Assembly: GCA_025450095.1 (NCBI GenBank)
Contig: JANWID010000241.1
Span: forward strand, 1-5,089
Source of the DNA: Bacteroidia bacterium
Lineage (GTDB): Bacteria > Bacteroidota > Bacteroidia > AKYH767-A > OLB10
DNA: 5,089 nt
Reading direction: 5' to 3'
The position numbers and the translations under genes are program-made. Positions 1-5,089 of this stretch are shown here, one piece after another. The notes under the pieces were generated by a model. It saw only the letters and a list, made by a program, of their open reading frames with translations. It was not told the DNA's origin and made no database searches. The first letter of the stretch is position 1; every line of letters begins with the position of its first letter.

Positions 1-567
1 CAAACCGGCGGCGCTCGAGATCATTTTCACATATAACCCTCCGGAGATGGTATCGATTTCAAGGCTGTTCTGTTGTGATATCTGGTAGAATATCTTGATA
101 ACACCGAAGATCGTTCCCAGGAAACCAAACATGGGTGCTATACCGGCGATGGTTCCCAGGAAACTGAGATTTTTTTCCATCTTATAAATTTCCAGCTTAC
201 CCTGGTTTTCAATTGCGGCTTCAATTTCACGAATAGGTTTGCCAAGACGTGCAAGTCCTTTTTCAATCATACGGGCAATTGGATTATCGGTGGCCTTGCA
301 AAAACTTCTCGCGGCAGCGACATTTCCCGCATGCACCTGGTCGCGGATCTGATTCATGAAATTCTGATCCAGCTGGCTGAACTTAATGATGACGAATAGG
401 CGTTCGAAAAAAATGTACACCGCCAGCACACTCAGAATGGCAATCGGTATCAGGATGGGACCGCCTTTTTCAGCGAGTTCCCATAACGTAAGTGATTTTT
501 CGACAGGAGCTCCCGCCGCTGCCAGCGAATCGGTTGCGGCAGTAGTAATTTGAAGTAACAGACCCAT
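1..567 (-). CDS. MotA/TolQ/ExbB proton channel family protein, N-terminal 189 residues (C-terminus outside window)
   Basis: This is an inner-membrane subunit of the proton-driven motors that energise TonB-dependent uptake or the Tol-Pal system, normally working with an ExbD/TolR partner. The frame is open from the ATG at 567-565 to the left edge, giving 189 residues of a family usually near 230. Residues 1-30 are a short N-terminal stretch rich in Ala, Thr and Leu. TM1 spans about 36-60. A cytoplasmic domain follows (about 61-132). TM2 (about 133-160) carries the family signature GIAPMFGFLGTIFGVIK, and the TM3 start reads GGLYVKMISSAAGL, matching the usual ALxTTAxGL region. Serines stand in for the common threonines there, and by-eye alignment puts V180 where E. 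coli ExbB has Glu176. No Shine-Dalgarno is visible, as is usual in Bacteroidota. The 164-bp gap to the upstream gene suggests its own promoter. Whether it serves Tol, Exb or another motor cannot be told without the downstream genes. Family call is firm, subtype is not. Confidence 0.93.
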   Translation of the reverse strand, partial: MGLLLQITTAATDSLAAAGAPVEKSLTLWELAEKGGPILIPIAILSVLAVYIFFERLFVIIKFSQLDQNFMNQIRDQVHAGNVAAARSFCKATDNPIARMIEKGLARLGKPIREIEAAIENQGKLEIYKMEKNLSFLGTIAGIAPMFGFLGTIFGVIKIFYQISQQNSLEIDTISGGLYVKMISSAAGL

Positions 568-648
568 TAGAATGATTTTCGGATTTTTATTGTTTCAGAG
601 GGTAAAAATAATTCTATCAGGGGTTGCAGGGTTTATAATACGTTAGTA

Positions 649-669
649 TTGTTAACAGGAATTTGTTAA
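649..669. repeat. TTGTTAA direct repeat with embedded TTAACA/TGTTAA inverted repeat, possible operator
   Basis: In the 164-bp gap upstream of the TolQ/ExbB gene, TTGTTAA occurs on the plus strand at 649-655 and again at 663-669, start points 14 bp apart. The same bases form an inverted repeat, TTAACA at 652-657 and TGTTAA at 664-669, separated by six bases. The position, about 85-100 bp before the start codon, would suit a promoter or operator. I could not place a convincing TAnnTTTG -7 box or a T-tailed terminator hairpin in this gap. The repeat is AT-rich and short, so chance is a real alternative. Confidence 0.3.
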
Positions 670-731
670 TATGTATCAACGCCAGGTAGCGTGATATAGT
701 GCCCGGGAAAAAAGAAATACGTTGTTCAATC

Positions 732-2000
732 TTACACCGGATGGGATTCCATTGCGGGTACTGAAATATTTTTCCGGTGAGGCTCATGCGGTTGCCATCC
801 TAATGTTCCCAACAAAACAAAAAATCCGATTATGTAGGCAATAATTATATGCCAGCCACTCTTCACCCAACTACCTACGGATTTTGCTTCCGGATACATA
901 TTTGAAATGGCAACACCGGCTGAAGAGCCGAACCAAATCATGGAACCTCCGAATCCTACACTATAAGCCAGCATTCCCCAGTCGTAACCACCCTGTTCCA
1001 AAGCAAGTTTGGTGAGGGGAATATTATCGAAAACCGAACTGACAAAGCCGAGTACAAACGCTGTCTGCCATGATGCTGGTGGTAATTTTTCTACCGGCAT
1101 CATCGATGCGCACAATACCAGCGAAAGCAGGAATATGCTGCCACGTAATGCTTCTGGCAAAATTTTCCATGGTACCGGGCGAAGCAATGCGCCTATTAAG
1201 ATCGCAGCCCAGACCCCTACAGCAGGAAAATCAAGAAACACATTTGCTAAAATAGCACCCACCAGGATCATGAAAGCAATGATCAGCTTTCCAAAATCAA
1301 AATCAACATGACCTTTAAATTCTTTGACAATAGGTTGGTAGCGCTGCTGCTGCTTTGACGCAAAAAATCCGAAAATCAGTAATGCTGTGATTGCCGCAAC
1401 AAATCCATGCAATACGTTAACGGCAGCTACACCATCTATCCACATCATCGTAGTAGTGGTATCGCCAACCACACTACCGGATCCTCCTGCGTTACTGGCT
1501 GCAACAATTGCTGCTATAAAACCAATATGAACTTTCCCTTTATAAACAACATGTGCAATTGCACCACCAATCATCGCAGCTGCAATGTTATCCAGGAAAG
1601 AAGAAATTACAGCGATCATTACCAGGAGTAAAAAACCACCCTTCCAATCATCAGGCAGATAGTGAGGTAATTTTTTCGGTATACCGCTTTGTTCAAAATG
1701 ATCAGCGAGTATTGCAAAACCAGTAAGCAATCCCAAAAGATTCAACAGTATATTCCATTCACCTTCTTTTTCAGCAGAGCCTGCAATGTGTTCCACAATT
1801 GAAAAATCCGTAAAGACTTCTTTGAAAATAAGAATAGCTACCAGGCCTGTTAAGGCAACTTTCATGGTATGGTGATGAAAAAGTGCAACACACGCCAACG
1901 TAGCTCCGAAGAGAATGAACTCAACAGGAATTCCTAAAAAATCAATGCCTCCCCCGGTGGAACTTATCGTGGAAATAATTACCTGAAGAAGTGACGTCAT
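732..2000 (-). CDS. NhaD/ArsB-type ion transporter (IT superfamily), probable Na+/H+ antiporter
   Basis: This 422-residue integral inner-membrane protein has about 11-12 hydrophobic segments, among them roughly 24-41, 46-62, 83-100, 121-136, 192-214, 237-256, 258-274, 287-302, 308-325 and 383-402. It shows the two-fold internal repeat of the ion transporter superfamily (CitMHS/ArsB/NhaD). Half one has SSFLDNIAAAMIGG (133-146) followed by SNAGGSGSVVGDTTTTMMW (169-187). Half two has SSVFDNIPLTKLA (321-333) followed by GFGGSMIWFGSSAG (349-362). The paired DNI hairpins and the Gly/Thr-rich loop resemble NhaD-type Na+/H+ antiporters more than citrate carriers, so sodium-proton exchange is the likeliest role, but substrate is inferred. 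The start ATG overlaps the stop of the upstream channel gene as ATGA, pointing to translational coupling and making this start well supported. It is the last gene of the apparent dehydrogenase-channel-transporter operon. A short hydrophilic tail follows the last helix. Arsenite or organic anion transport remain alternatives. Confidence 0.85.
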   Translation of the reverse strand: MTSLLQVIISTISSTGGGIDFLGIPVEFILFGATLACVALFHHHTMKVALTGLVAILIFKEVFTDFSIVEHIAGSAEKEGEWNILLNLLGLLTGFAILADHFEQSGIPKKLPHYLPDDWKGGFLLLVMIAVISSFLDNIAAAMIGGAIAHVVYKGKVHIGFIAAIVAASNAGGSGSVVGDTTTTMMWIDGVAAVNVLHGFVAAITALLIFGFFASKQQQRYQPIVKEFKGHVDFDFGKLIIAFMILVGAILANVFLDFPAVGVWAAILIGALLRPVPWKILPEALRGSIFLLSLVLCASMMPVEKLPPASWQTAFVLGFVSSVFDNIPLTKLALEQGGYDWGMLAYSVGFGGSMIWFGSSAGVAISNMYPEAKSVGSWVKSGWHIIIAYIIGFFVLLGTLGWQPHEPHRKNISVPAMESHPV

Positions 2001-3100
2001 ATGCTGGTTCTTGACAACAGTACACTGGTTGTGGGGAAAGCGAAATCGGAATTGTTATTCCTTACAATTTCCATGATCCGGAAATTGATTTCTTCTTTTA
2101 CCTCCATATACTCATCGCCATCAGCAGTCCTTACAAAATAAACAACCAACAATCCGATGGCGCTGTTTCCAAAGGTATCAAAATTTACAGAAGAACCTTC
2201 ACGAATTTTTGGATGTGAATCGAGCAGCTGTTTTAATTGAGAAATGATATTCTTCAGATCTGCAGTCGTGGTGGAATAGATTAACCCAAGTTCCTGGCGA
2301 CATCTCCAGAATGTTCTTTCCGTAATATTTTCCGTTTCGGCATCAACCATTTTCTTATTGGGTACCGTGACCAGGCTCTTATCGAGGGTGCGGATGCGTG
2401 TACTGCGCAGACCGATCTTTTCAACATGTCCTGAAATGACACCAATTTTAACATGATCGCCTACGATGAATGGTTTATCAAGAAAAATGGTAAAGGAACC
2501 AAATAAATTTTCGAGTGATTCTTTTGCCGCGAGCGCAACAGCAAGTCCGCCGATACCCAGTCCGCCGATGAGAGTAACGATGTTAACGCGGAATACCGCT
2601 GCCAGGATAAAAAAGAAGCTGATAACAACAATGAAAATTTTCAAAGCGTCTTTAAAGAACGGGATCAGCTGATCATCGACCCGTGATTCAGTTTTAGACG
2701 CACGGTATACCATGATAAGCCCGAAAAAATCAACCACGCGAAGAAAATACCATGTGATTGAAAAGATCAGCAGGATCTGGTAAAGTCTCCAGATCACCAT
2801 ACGTACTCCGAATTTATCCTCCGGAGCTACCTTCCATTCTTCGGGGAAAGTGAAATAATTAAATGCAACATATCCGATGATGAGCAAAAAGAAAAAAGAG
2901 AATGGTTTTTTCAGCAGGTCATGAAACTCCTGCATGGTAACATTTCCGGAATATCTTTTTATGAACCGGTATACTAATGCGGTAAATAATTTAGAGAAGA
3001 TTTGTTTGAAAATAAATCCTACCAGAATAATTCCTGCCAGCCACAAATAATTTTCTACAGGGTTACCCAGAAAAGTCCGATGCAAAAATTCCGGTGACAT
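1997..3100 (-). CDS. MscS-family mechanosensitive ion channel
   Basis: This 367-residue protein would open under membrane tension to release small solutes during hypo-osmotic shock. It has about five hydrophobic segments (17-38, 66-82, 103-132, 151-171 and the pore helix about 174-193), more than the three of the 286-residue E. coli MscS. The pore helix IVTLIGGLGIGGLAVALAAK has the Gly/Ala packing of MscS TM3. L186 and L190 align with the gate leucines L105 and L109 of E. coli, while K193-E194 replace its Q112-G113 hinge. The beta domain follows: FLDKPFIVGDHVKIG (206-220), GHVEKIGLRSTRIRT (224-238), and the conserved VPNKKMVDAETENIT (246-260). The C-terminal alpha/beta cage domain runs to about 360. 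The start lies 15 bp after the dehydrogenase stop without a recognisable ribosome binding site. The TGA stop shares bases with the ATG of the transporter gene, so the three are probably cotranscribed. Family assignment is firm. Conductance and ion preference are unknown. Confidence 0.95.
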   Translation of the reverse strand: MSPEFLHRTFLGNPVENYLWLAGIILVGFIFKQIFSKLFTALVYRFIKRYSGNVTMQEFHDLLKKPFSFFFLLIIGYVAFNYFTFPEEWKVAPEDKFGVRMVIWRLYQILLIFSITWYFLRVVDFFGLIMVYRASKTESRVDDQLIPFFKDALKIFIVVISFFFILAAVFRVNIVTLIGGLGIGGLAVALAAKESLENLFGSFTIFLDKPFIVGDHVKIGVISGHVEKIGLRSTRIRTLDKSLVTVPNKKMVDAETENITERTFWRCRQELGLIYSTTTADLKNIISQLKQLLDSHPKIREGSSVNFDTFGNSAIGLLVVYFVRTADGDEYMEVKEEINFRIMEIVRNNNSDFAFPTTSVLLSRTSI

Positions 3101-3115
3101 ATAGCTGAATGCAGA

Positions 3116-4336
3116 TTATAGTTTTTCTAATGCGATGGTGAAGGATGTTTCCGCAATCCTTGTTTTATCAGCATGTTTGCGGTGCACTGCCTGAAGCGCA
3201 TCAGCAATAGTTATGGAAACATCTTCGAATATATTCTTATCAGTAACTGCTTTATCGCCGGTGATAAGGAATGCGAACACACGGGCCATTCCACAATTGG
3301 AAATAAAATCCGGAATGAGTGAAACCTGTAAGTCGGTATACGTACCTGTTGGTCCGAAGAAAATTTCAGTATCGTCGAAAGGAACATTAGCGCCACAGGA
3401 AATAACTTCGAGACCATTTTCAATCAGCGAGTCAACCTGGTCGCGGTTCACAAGTCGTGAAGCTGCTGCAGGAATAAAAATTTCGGCACCACTCGTCCAG
3501 ATTTTTTTCATTTCTTCTTTTGAAAGCATACCAGGATCAGAAAGTCGATTGCCATCACGTTGAAGAAATAAATACGTGATTTCTTCAAAGGTAAATCCCT
3601 GTTCGTTGATCAGTCCGCCATCGCGATCGATAATACCCGTAATTACTGCTCCTGACTGTGCAAGATAATAACCGGCTGCGGCACCAACATTTCCCCATCC
3701 TTGTATGATCGCTCTTTTACCTTTCAGATCGCCGCCAAAAATTTTATAATAATGACGCACCGATTCACTCACGCCAAAACCGGTAATCATATCGGCGACC
3801 GTATATGTTTTATTTCCCAGGGGAGCGAAGTTTGAATCGGAAACGGGAAGAATAACACCTTTCTGCAATCTACCAATTTTATCTTTTTTCAAAGATTCAT
3901 TTCCTCCCAGGTGACCATTCACCACACCTTCCTGCGGATGCAATAATCCGTAACGGGAAGTTATGTCGATCACATCATGGATCTCATCAACATTCAGATC
4001 GCCACCGGTGCCATAATAGTTTTTCAGCATTGGATTTACTGCACGAAACCATCGTTCCAGCACGCCCTTTTTACGAGGATCGGCAGGATCAAAGTTGATC
4101 CCTGATTTCGCTCCACCAATCTGTGGGCCGGCAACTGTGAATTTGATCTCCATCGTTTTCGCAAGAGATGTAACCTCATGCTTATCAAGTCCTTTACGCA
4201 TTCTCGTTCCGCCTCCTGCCGCACCTCCCCTAAGGGAATTTATCACAACCCATCCTTCCGCTTCAGTCTCCGTATCTTTCCATTCAAACACAATTTCAGG
4301 GCGTTTTTCTTCAAATTTTTTCAGATCTTCCAGCAT
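3116..4336 (-). CDS. ELFV-family (Glu/Leu/Phe/Val) amino-acid dehydrogenase
   Basis: This 406-residue cytoplasmic enzyme should catalyse NAD(P)-dependent reversible oxidative deamination of an amino acid. The N-terminal substrate domain (about 25-150) holds GGTRM (42-46), K65 and the catalytic K77 in IGGAKSG, exactly 12 residues apart as in glutamate and leucine dehydrogenases, and D113 in GTGGDLNVDE. The nucleotide domain starts near 205 with the Rossmann motif QGWGNVGAA (212-220). D237 ends the second strand and suggests preference for NAD over NADP. The C-terminal part has CGANVP (314-319) and the divergent SNCGMARVF (346-354) in place of NAGG. GGTRM resembles leucine/phenylalanine dehydrogenases, which lack the side-chain carboxylate-binding lysine of glutamate dehydrogenase, so glutamate is not assured as substrate. 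The stretch between D113 and the Rossmann motif (about 100 residues) is longer than I recall for typical members. It is the first gene of the apparent operon and lies just below a TAnnTTTG promoter element. Domain call is firm, substrate is open. Confidence 0.93.
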   Translation of the reverse strand: MLEDLKKFEEKRPEIVFEWKDTETEAEGWVVINSLRGGAAGGGTRMRKGLDKHEVTSLAKTMEIKFTVAGPQIGGAKSGINFDPADPRKKGVLERWFRAVNPMLKNYYGTGGDLNVDEIHDVIDITSRYGLLHPQEGVVNGHLGGNESLKKDKIGRLQKGVILPVSDSNFAPLGNKTYTVADMITGFGVSESVRHYYKIFGGDLKGKRAIIQGWGNVGAAAGYYLAQSGAVITGIIDRDGGLINEQGFTFEEITYLFLQRDGNRLSDPGMLSKEEMKKIWTSGAEIFIPAAASRLVNRDQVDSLIENGLEVISCGANVPFDDTEIFFGPTGTYTDLQVSLIPDFISNCGMARVFAFLITGDKAVTDKNIFEDVSITIADALQAVHRKHADKTRIAETSFTIALEKL

Positions 4337-4355
4337 ACCGTTTTTAAAAGAGGTG

Positions 4356-4363
4356 CAAAGATA
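4356..4363 (-). promoter_or_regulatory. Bacteroidota -7 promoter element (TATCTTTG) of dehydrogenase operon
   Basis: On the minus strand the octamer TATCTTTG fits the TAnnTTTG consensus used by the primary sigma factor of Bacteroidota. It lies 19 bp before the dehydrogenase ATG, which would give a leader of about 12-16 nucleotides, short but workable since no Shine-Dalgarno is present. A clear TTG-type -33 element is not visible at the usual distance. That upstream position is occupied by the edge of the heptamer repeat array, so the promoter may be weak or depend on other upstream contacts. Confidence 0.55.
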
Positions 4364-4377
4364 AGAAAGGTAAGTTT

Positions 4378-4447
4378 GCAGTTGGCAGTTGGCAGTTAAC
4401 AGTCAGTAGTCGCTAGTCAGCAGTTGGCAGTCAGCAGTAGGCAGAGG
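4378..4447. repeat. Ten-unit 7-bp tandem repeat (GCAGTTG/GCAGTCA type)
   Basis: Seventy bases divide without a gap into ten heptamers in constant phase: GCAGTTG, GCAGTTG, GCAGTTA, ACAGTCA, GTAGTCG, CTAGTCA, GCAGTTG, GCAGTCA, GCAGTAG, GCAGAGG. Positions 3 and 4 of the unit (A, G) are invariant, and position 5 is T in all but the last copy. The array ends 14 bp upstream of the -7 element of the dehydrogenase promoter, so it covers the -33 region. Units have diverged but the 7-bp register is intact. Similar degenerate heptamer runs are, from memory, scattered between genes in other Bacteroidota, and heptamer STRR sequences in cyanobacteria are a formal analogue. Confidence 0.9.
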
Positions 4448-4533
4448 TTAAAATGATTGTCGAAAATCCGTTTTTGTGATACTGATAAGCGCAGTTTCAT
4501 TTGGTAGTTACTGCTTGCATGATGCGATCCCTC

Positions 4534-4574
4534 ACTTCGCCCAGAAGTTGACCTGCGGTAACTTCAGGACTTCG
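4534..4574. repeat. 29-bp hairpin insert flanked by 6-bp direct repeat ACTTCG
   Basis: The left arm of the palindrome is interrupted by 29 bases (4540-4568) lying between two copies of ACTTCG (4534-4539 and 4569-4574), where the right arm has a single equivalent. The insert folds on itself: CC at 4541-4542 with GG at 4567-4568, GAAGTT (4544-4549) with AACTTC (4560-4565), and ACC (4551-4553) with GGT (4557-4559), leaving a TGC loop, one A-A mismatch and one bulged G. The layout is that of a tiny palindromic insertion with target-site duplication. Whether it ever moved is inference. Confidence 0.7.
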
Positions 4575-4604
4575 TTCGGGATGACGGCTTGAATTGATAT
4601 AAGA

Positions 4605-4669
4605 GCGGGCGGGGATGCGGCATCGTCAACACTGTAGAAATCATTCACAACATCCGCATCCCCGCCCGC
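4605..4669. repeat. GC-rich stem-loop at centre of palindrome, 16-bp perfect stem
   Basis: GCGGGCGGGGATGCGG at 4605-4620 is exactly complementary to 4654-4669, enclosing a 33-base AT-richer loop (4621-4653). The stem is far more GC-rich than the surroundings and would fold strongly in RNA from either strand. No run of T follows directly on the minus strand, so it is not a standard intrinsic terminator for the barrel gene upstream, though it could slow polymerase or protect an mRNA 3' end. Confidence 0.85.
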
Positions 4670-4743
4670 ATTTCCCCCGTAATGCGTCGTCATCCCGAAC
4701 GTAGTGAGGGATCGCTTCAGATTAGTACAATGCAAAAGTGTAC

Positions 4744-4797
4744 GAATCCGTAATCTGTACATCCGATTCCGCAGCGACCTGAATCTGTAATCCGTAC
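4744..4797. repeat. Paired AATCYGT heptamers forming a 17-bp near-direct repeat
   Basis: GAATCCGTAATCTGTAC at 4744-4760 recurs as GAATCTGTAATCCGTAC at 4781-4797, 15 of 17 identical with the two differences being C/T swaps. Each copy consists of two tandem heptamers, AATCCGT plus AATCTGT in the first and the same two in reversed order in the second. A CATCCG/ATTCCG segment between them may be a decayed further unit. The repeat ends only 5 bp below the stop codon of the barrel gene, so it would be transcribed in its 3' untranslated region. Confidence 0.75.
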
Positions 4798-4802
4798 CTT
4801 TA

Positions 4803-5089
4803 TTAAAAGCGATATCCCACCATTAATCCCAATTCAATTGCAACAGCTTCCTCCAGGAACTCAAACGGACCGGCATCCTGATGATCGGGATATTTTGTAT
4901 TAGAACCATAAATTCCTGCTCCCGCGTTAAACGATAGGTTAAGCTTCTTACTGACCTGGTAATTTAACCCGTTTTTTACCAGTAATGCGTAGTAACTTCC
5001 CATTTCTTTTCTGTAATTGCCGGTTTGGTAATAAGGTATATTGTTATCGTTCAGCAGATAATTGAATATACCATATTCAAAGGACGGTC
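4803..5089 (-). CDS. Probable outer-membrane beta-barrel protein, C-terminal 95 residues (N-terminus outside window)
   Basis: The minus-strand frame is open from the right window edge to the TAA at 4805-4803, giving 95 complete codons. An internal ATG at 5003 is only a methionine within the frame, since the reading continues upstream with protein-like sequence such as FEYGIFNYLLNDNNIPYY. The fragment has strand-and-turn character: alternating polar and hydrophobic stretches (KLNLSFNAGAGIYG, then AVAIELGLMVGYRF) joined by a polar loop (NTKYPDHQDAGPFEF). It ends in Tyr-Arg-Phe, and a C-terminal Phe preceded by alternating hydrophobics is the usual recognition signal for BAM-assisted insertion into the outer membrane. 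Many Bacteroidota porin-like or OmpA-type barrels end this way. No specific family can be named from the fragment, and the signal peptide and most strands lie outside. It is 466 bp from the dehydrogenase, so probably a separate transcription unit. Confidence 0.75.
   Translation of the reverse strand, partial: PSFEYGIFNYLLNDNNIPYYQTGNYRKEMGSYYALLVKNGLNYQVSKKLNLSFNAGAGIYGSNTKYPDHQDAGPFEFLEEAVAIELGLMVGYRF

Larger units (their letters stand above)
4524..4715. repeat. Interrupted palindrome with 28-bp inverted arms, REP/MITE-like intergenic element
   Basis: The right arm (4688-4715) begins CGTCATCCCGAACG and ends GTGAGGGATCGC. The left arm is its reverse complement, split into 4524-4539 and 4575-4586 by 35 extra bases. 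With those removed the two 28-bp arms match at 27 positions. Inside the arms lie 18 unpaired bases on each side (4587-4604 and 4670-4687), then a perfect 16-bp stem (4605-4620 with 4654-4669) around a 33-base loop. Without the extra 35 bases the element is a symmetric 157-bp structure. It looks like a non-autonomous repeated element or a pair of inverted extragenic palindromes. No target duplication is seen at its outer ends and no transposase is present. From memory, closely similar CATCCCGAACG...GTGAGGGATC sequences recur in Bacteroidota genomes. Confidence 0.85.
4337..4802. other. Repeat-rich gene-free region between barrel gene and dehydrogenase operon
   Basis: This 466-bp stretch holds no convincing gene. 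From right to left along transcription it contains two pairs of AATCYGT heptamers (4745-4795), a 192-bp interrupted palindrome (4524-4715), a 76-bp stretch (4448-4523) in which I see nothing, a ten-unit heptamer array (4378-4447), and the dehydrogenase promoter and short leader. A 76-codon minus-strand open frame at 4532-4762 is almost wholly made of the palindrome and is probably not a gene. No T-tailed terminator for the barrel gene was found. The palindrome may fill that role, which is inference. Confidence 0.8.

Noticed and set aside
679..692. Short hairpin ACGC/GCGT considered as terminator for the transporter gene
   Set aside because: Only four base pairs and no T-run follows on the minus strand.
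1009..1631. Plus-strand open frames of 61-100 codons inside the transporter gene
   Set aside because: They lie antisense to a well-supported membrane protein, have low-complexity composition and no start signals; shadows of the coding strand.
2466..2672. Plus-strand 68-codon frame antisense to the MscS pore region
   Set aside because: The opposite frame carries clear MscS motifs; this one has no protein-like features.
4036..4399. Small frames on both strands around the dehydrogenase start
   Set aside because: They overlap the conserved N-terminal domain of the dehydrogenase or run into the heptamer array and show no independent support.
4378..4447. CRISPR array
   Set aside because: Units are 7 bp in direct tandem with no spacers and no cas genes nearby.
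4605..4669. Integron attC site or tRNA-like structure
   Set aside because: No attC core motifs flank the stem, and the fold has one long perfect stem with no cloverleaf arms.
4532..4762. Minus-strand open frame of 76 codons overlapping the palindrome
   Set aside because: Nearly all of it is built from the inverted repeat arms and stem, so its openness follows from the repeat; no ribosome binding or promoter signal and no recognisable domain.

Overview
The window looks like a piece of a Bacteroidota chromosome, plausibly near Chitinophagales or Sphingobacteriales. The supporting signs are start codons without Shine-Dalgarno sequences, a TAnnTTTG-type -7 promoter element in front of the dehydrogenase gene, a TolQ/ExbB protein of the kind common in this phylum, and a C-terminal outer-membrane beta-barrel fragment ending in Phe. 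The order-level placement is inference. Every gene I can support lies on the minus strand, so transcription runs from the right end to the left.

In transcription order: (1) 5089-4803 is the C-terminal end of a probable outer-membrane beta-barrel protein, cut by the window edge. (2) 4802-4337 is a 466-bp gene-free stretch that is unusually rich in repeats. It holds two different 7-bp tandem repeat families, and between them a large interrupted palindrome (4524-4715) made of two 28-bp inverted arms around a GC-rich stem-loop. One arm carries a further 29-bp hairpin flanked by a 6-bp direct repeat. The stretch ends with the promoter of the next gene. (3) 4336-3116 is an ELFV-family (Glu/Leu/Phe/Val) amino-acid dehydrogenase, followed 15 bp later by (4) 3100-1997, an MscS-type mechanosensitive channel. 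Its stop overlaps the start of (5) 2000-732, an NhaD/ArsB-type (IT superfamily) membrane transporter, in an ATGA junction. (6) A 164-bp gap with a small TTGTTAA repeat follows. (7) 567-1 is the N-terminal 189 residues of a MotA/TolQ/ExbB proton-channel subunit, cut by the left edge.

The dehydrogenase, channel and transporter are packed tightly enough to be one operon. An amino-acid dehydrogenase, a pressure valve and a probable Na+/H+ antiporter could together serve osmotic and ion balance, but that is inference and the dehydrogenase substrate is not settled by the sequence. The TolQ/ExbB gene probably begins a separate envelope-energising operon that continues to the left. The genes are ordinary. 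The least explained part is the nested repeat structure at 4378-4797.
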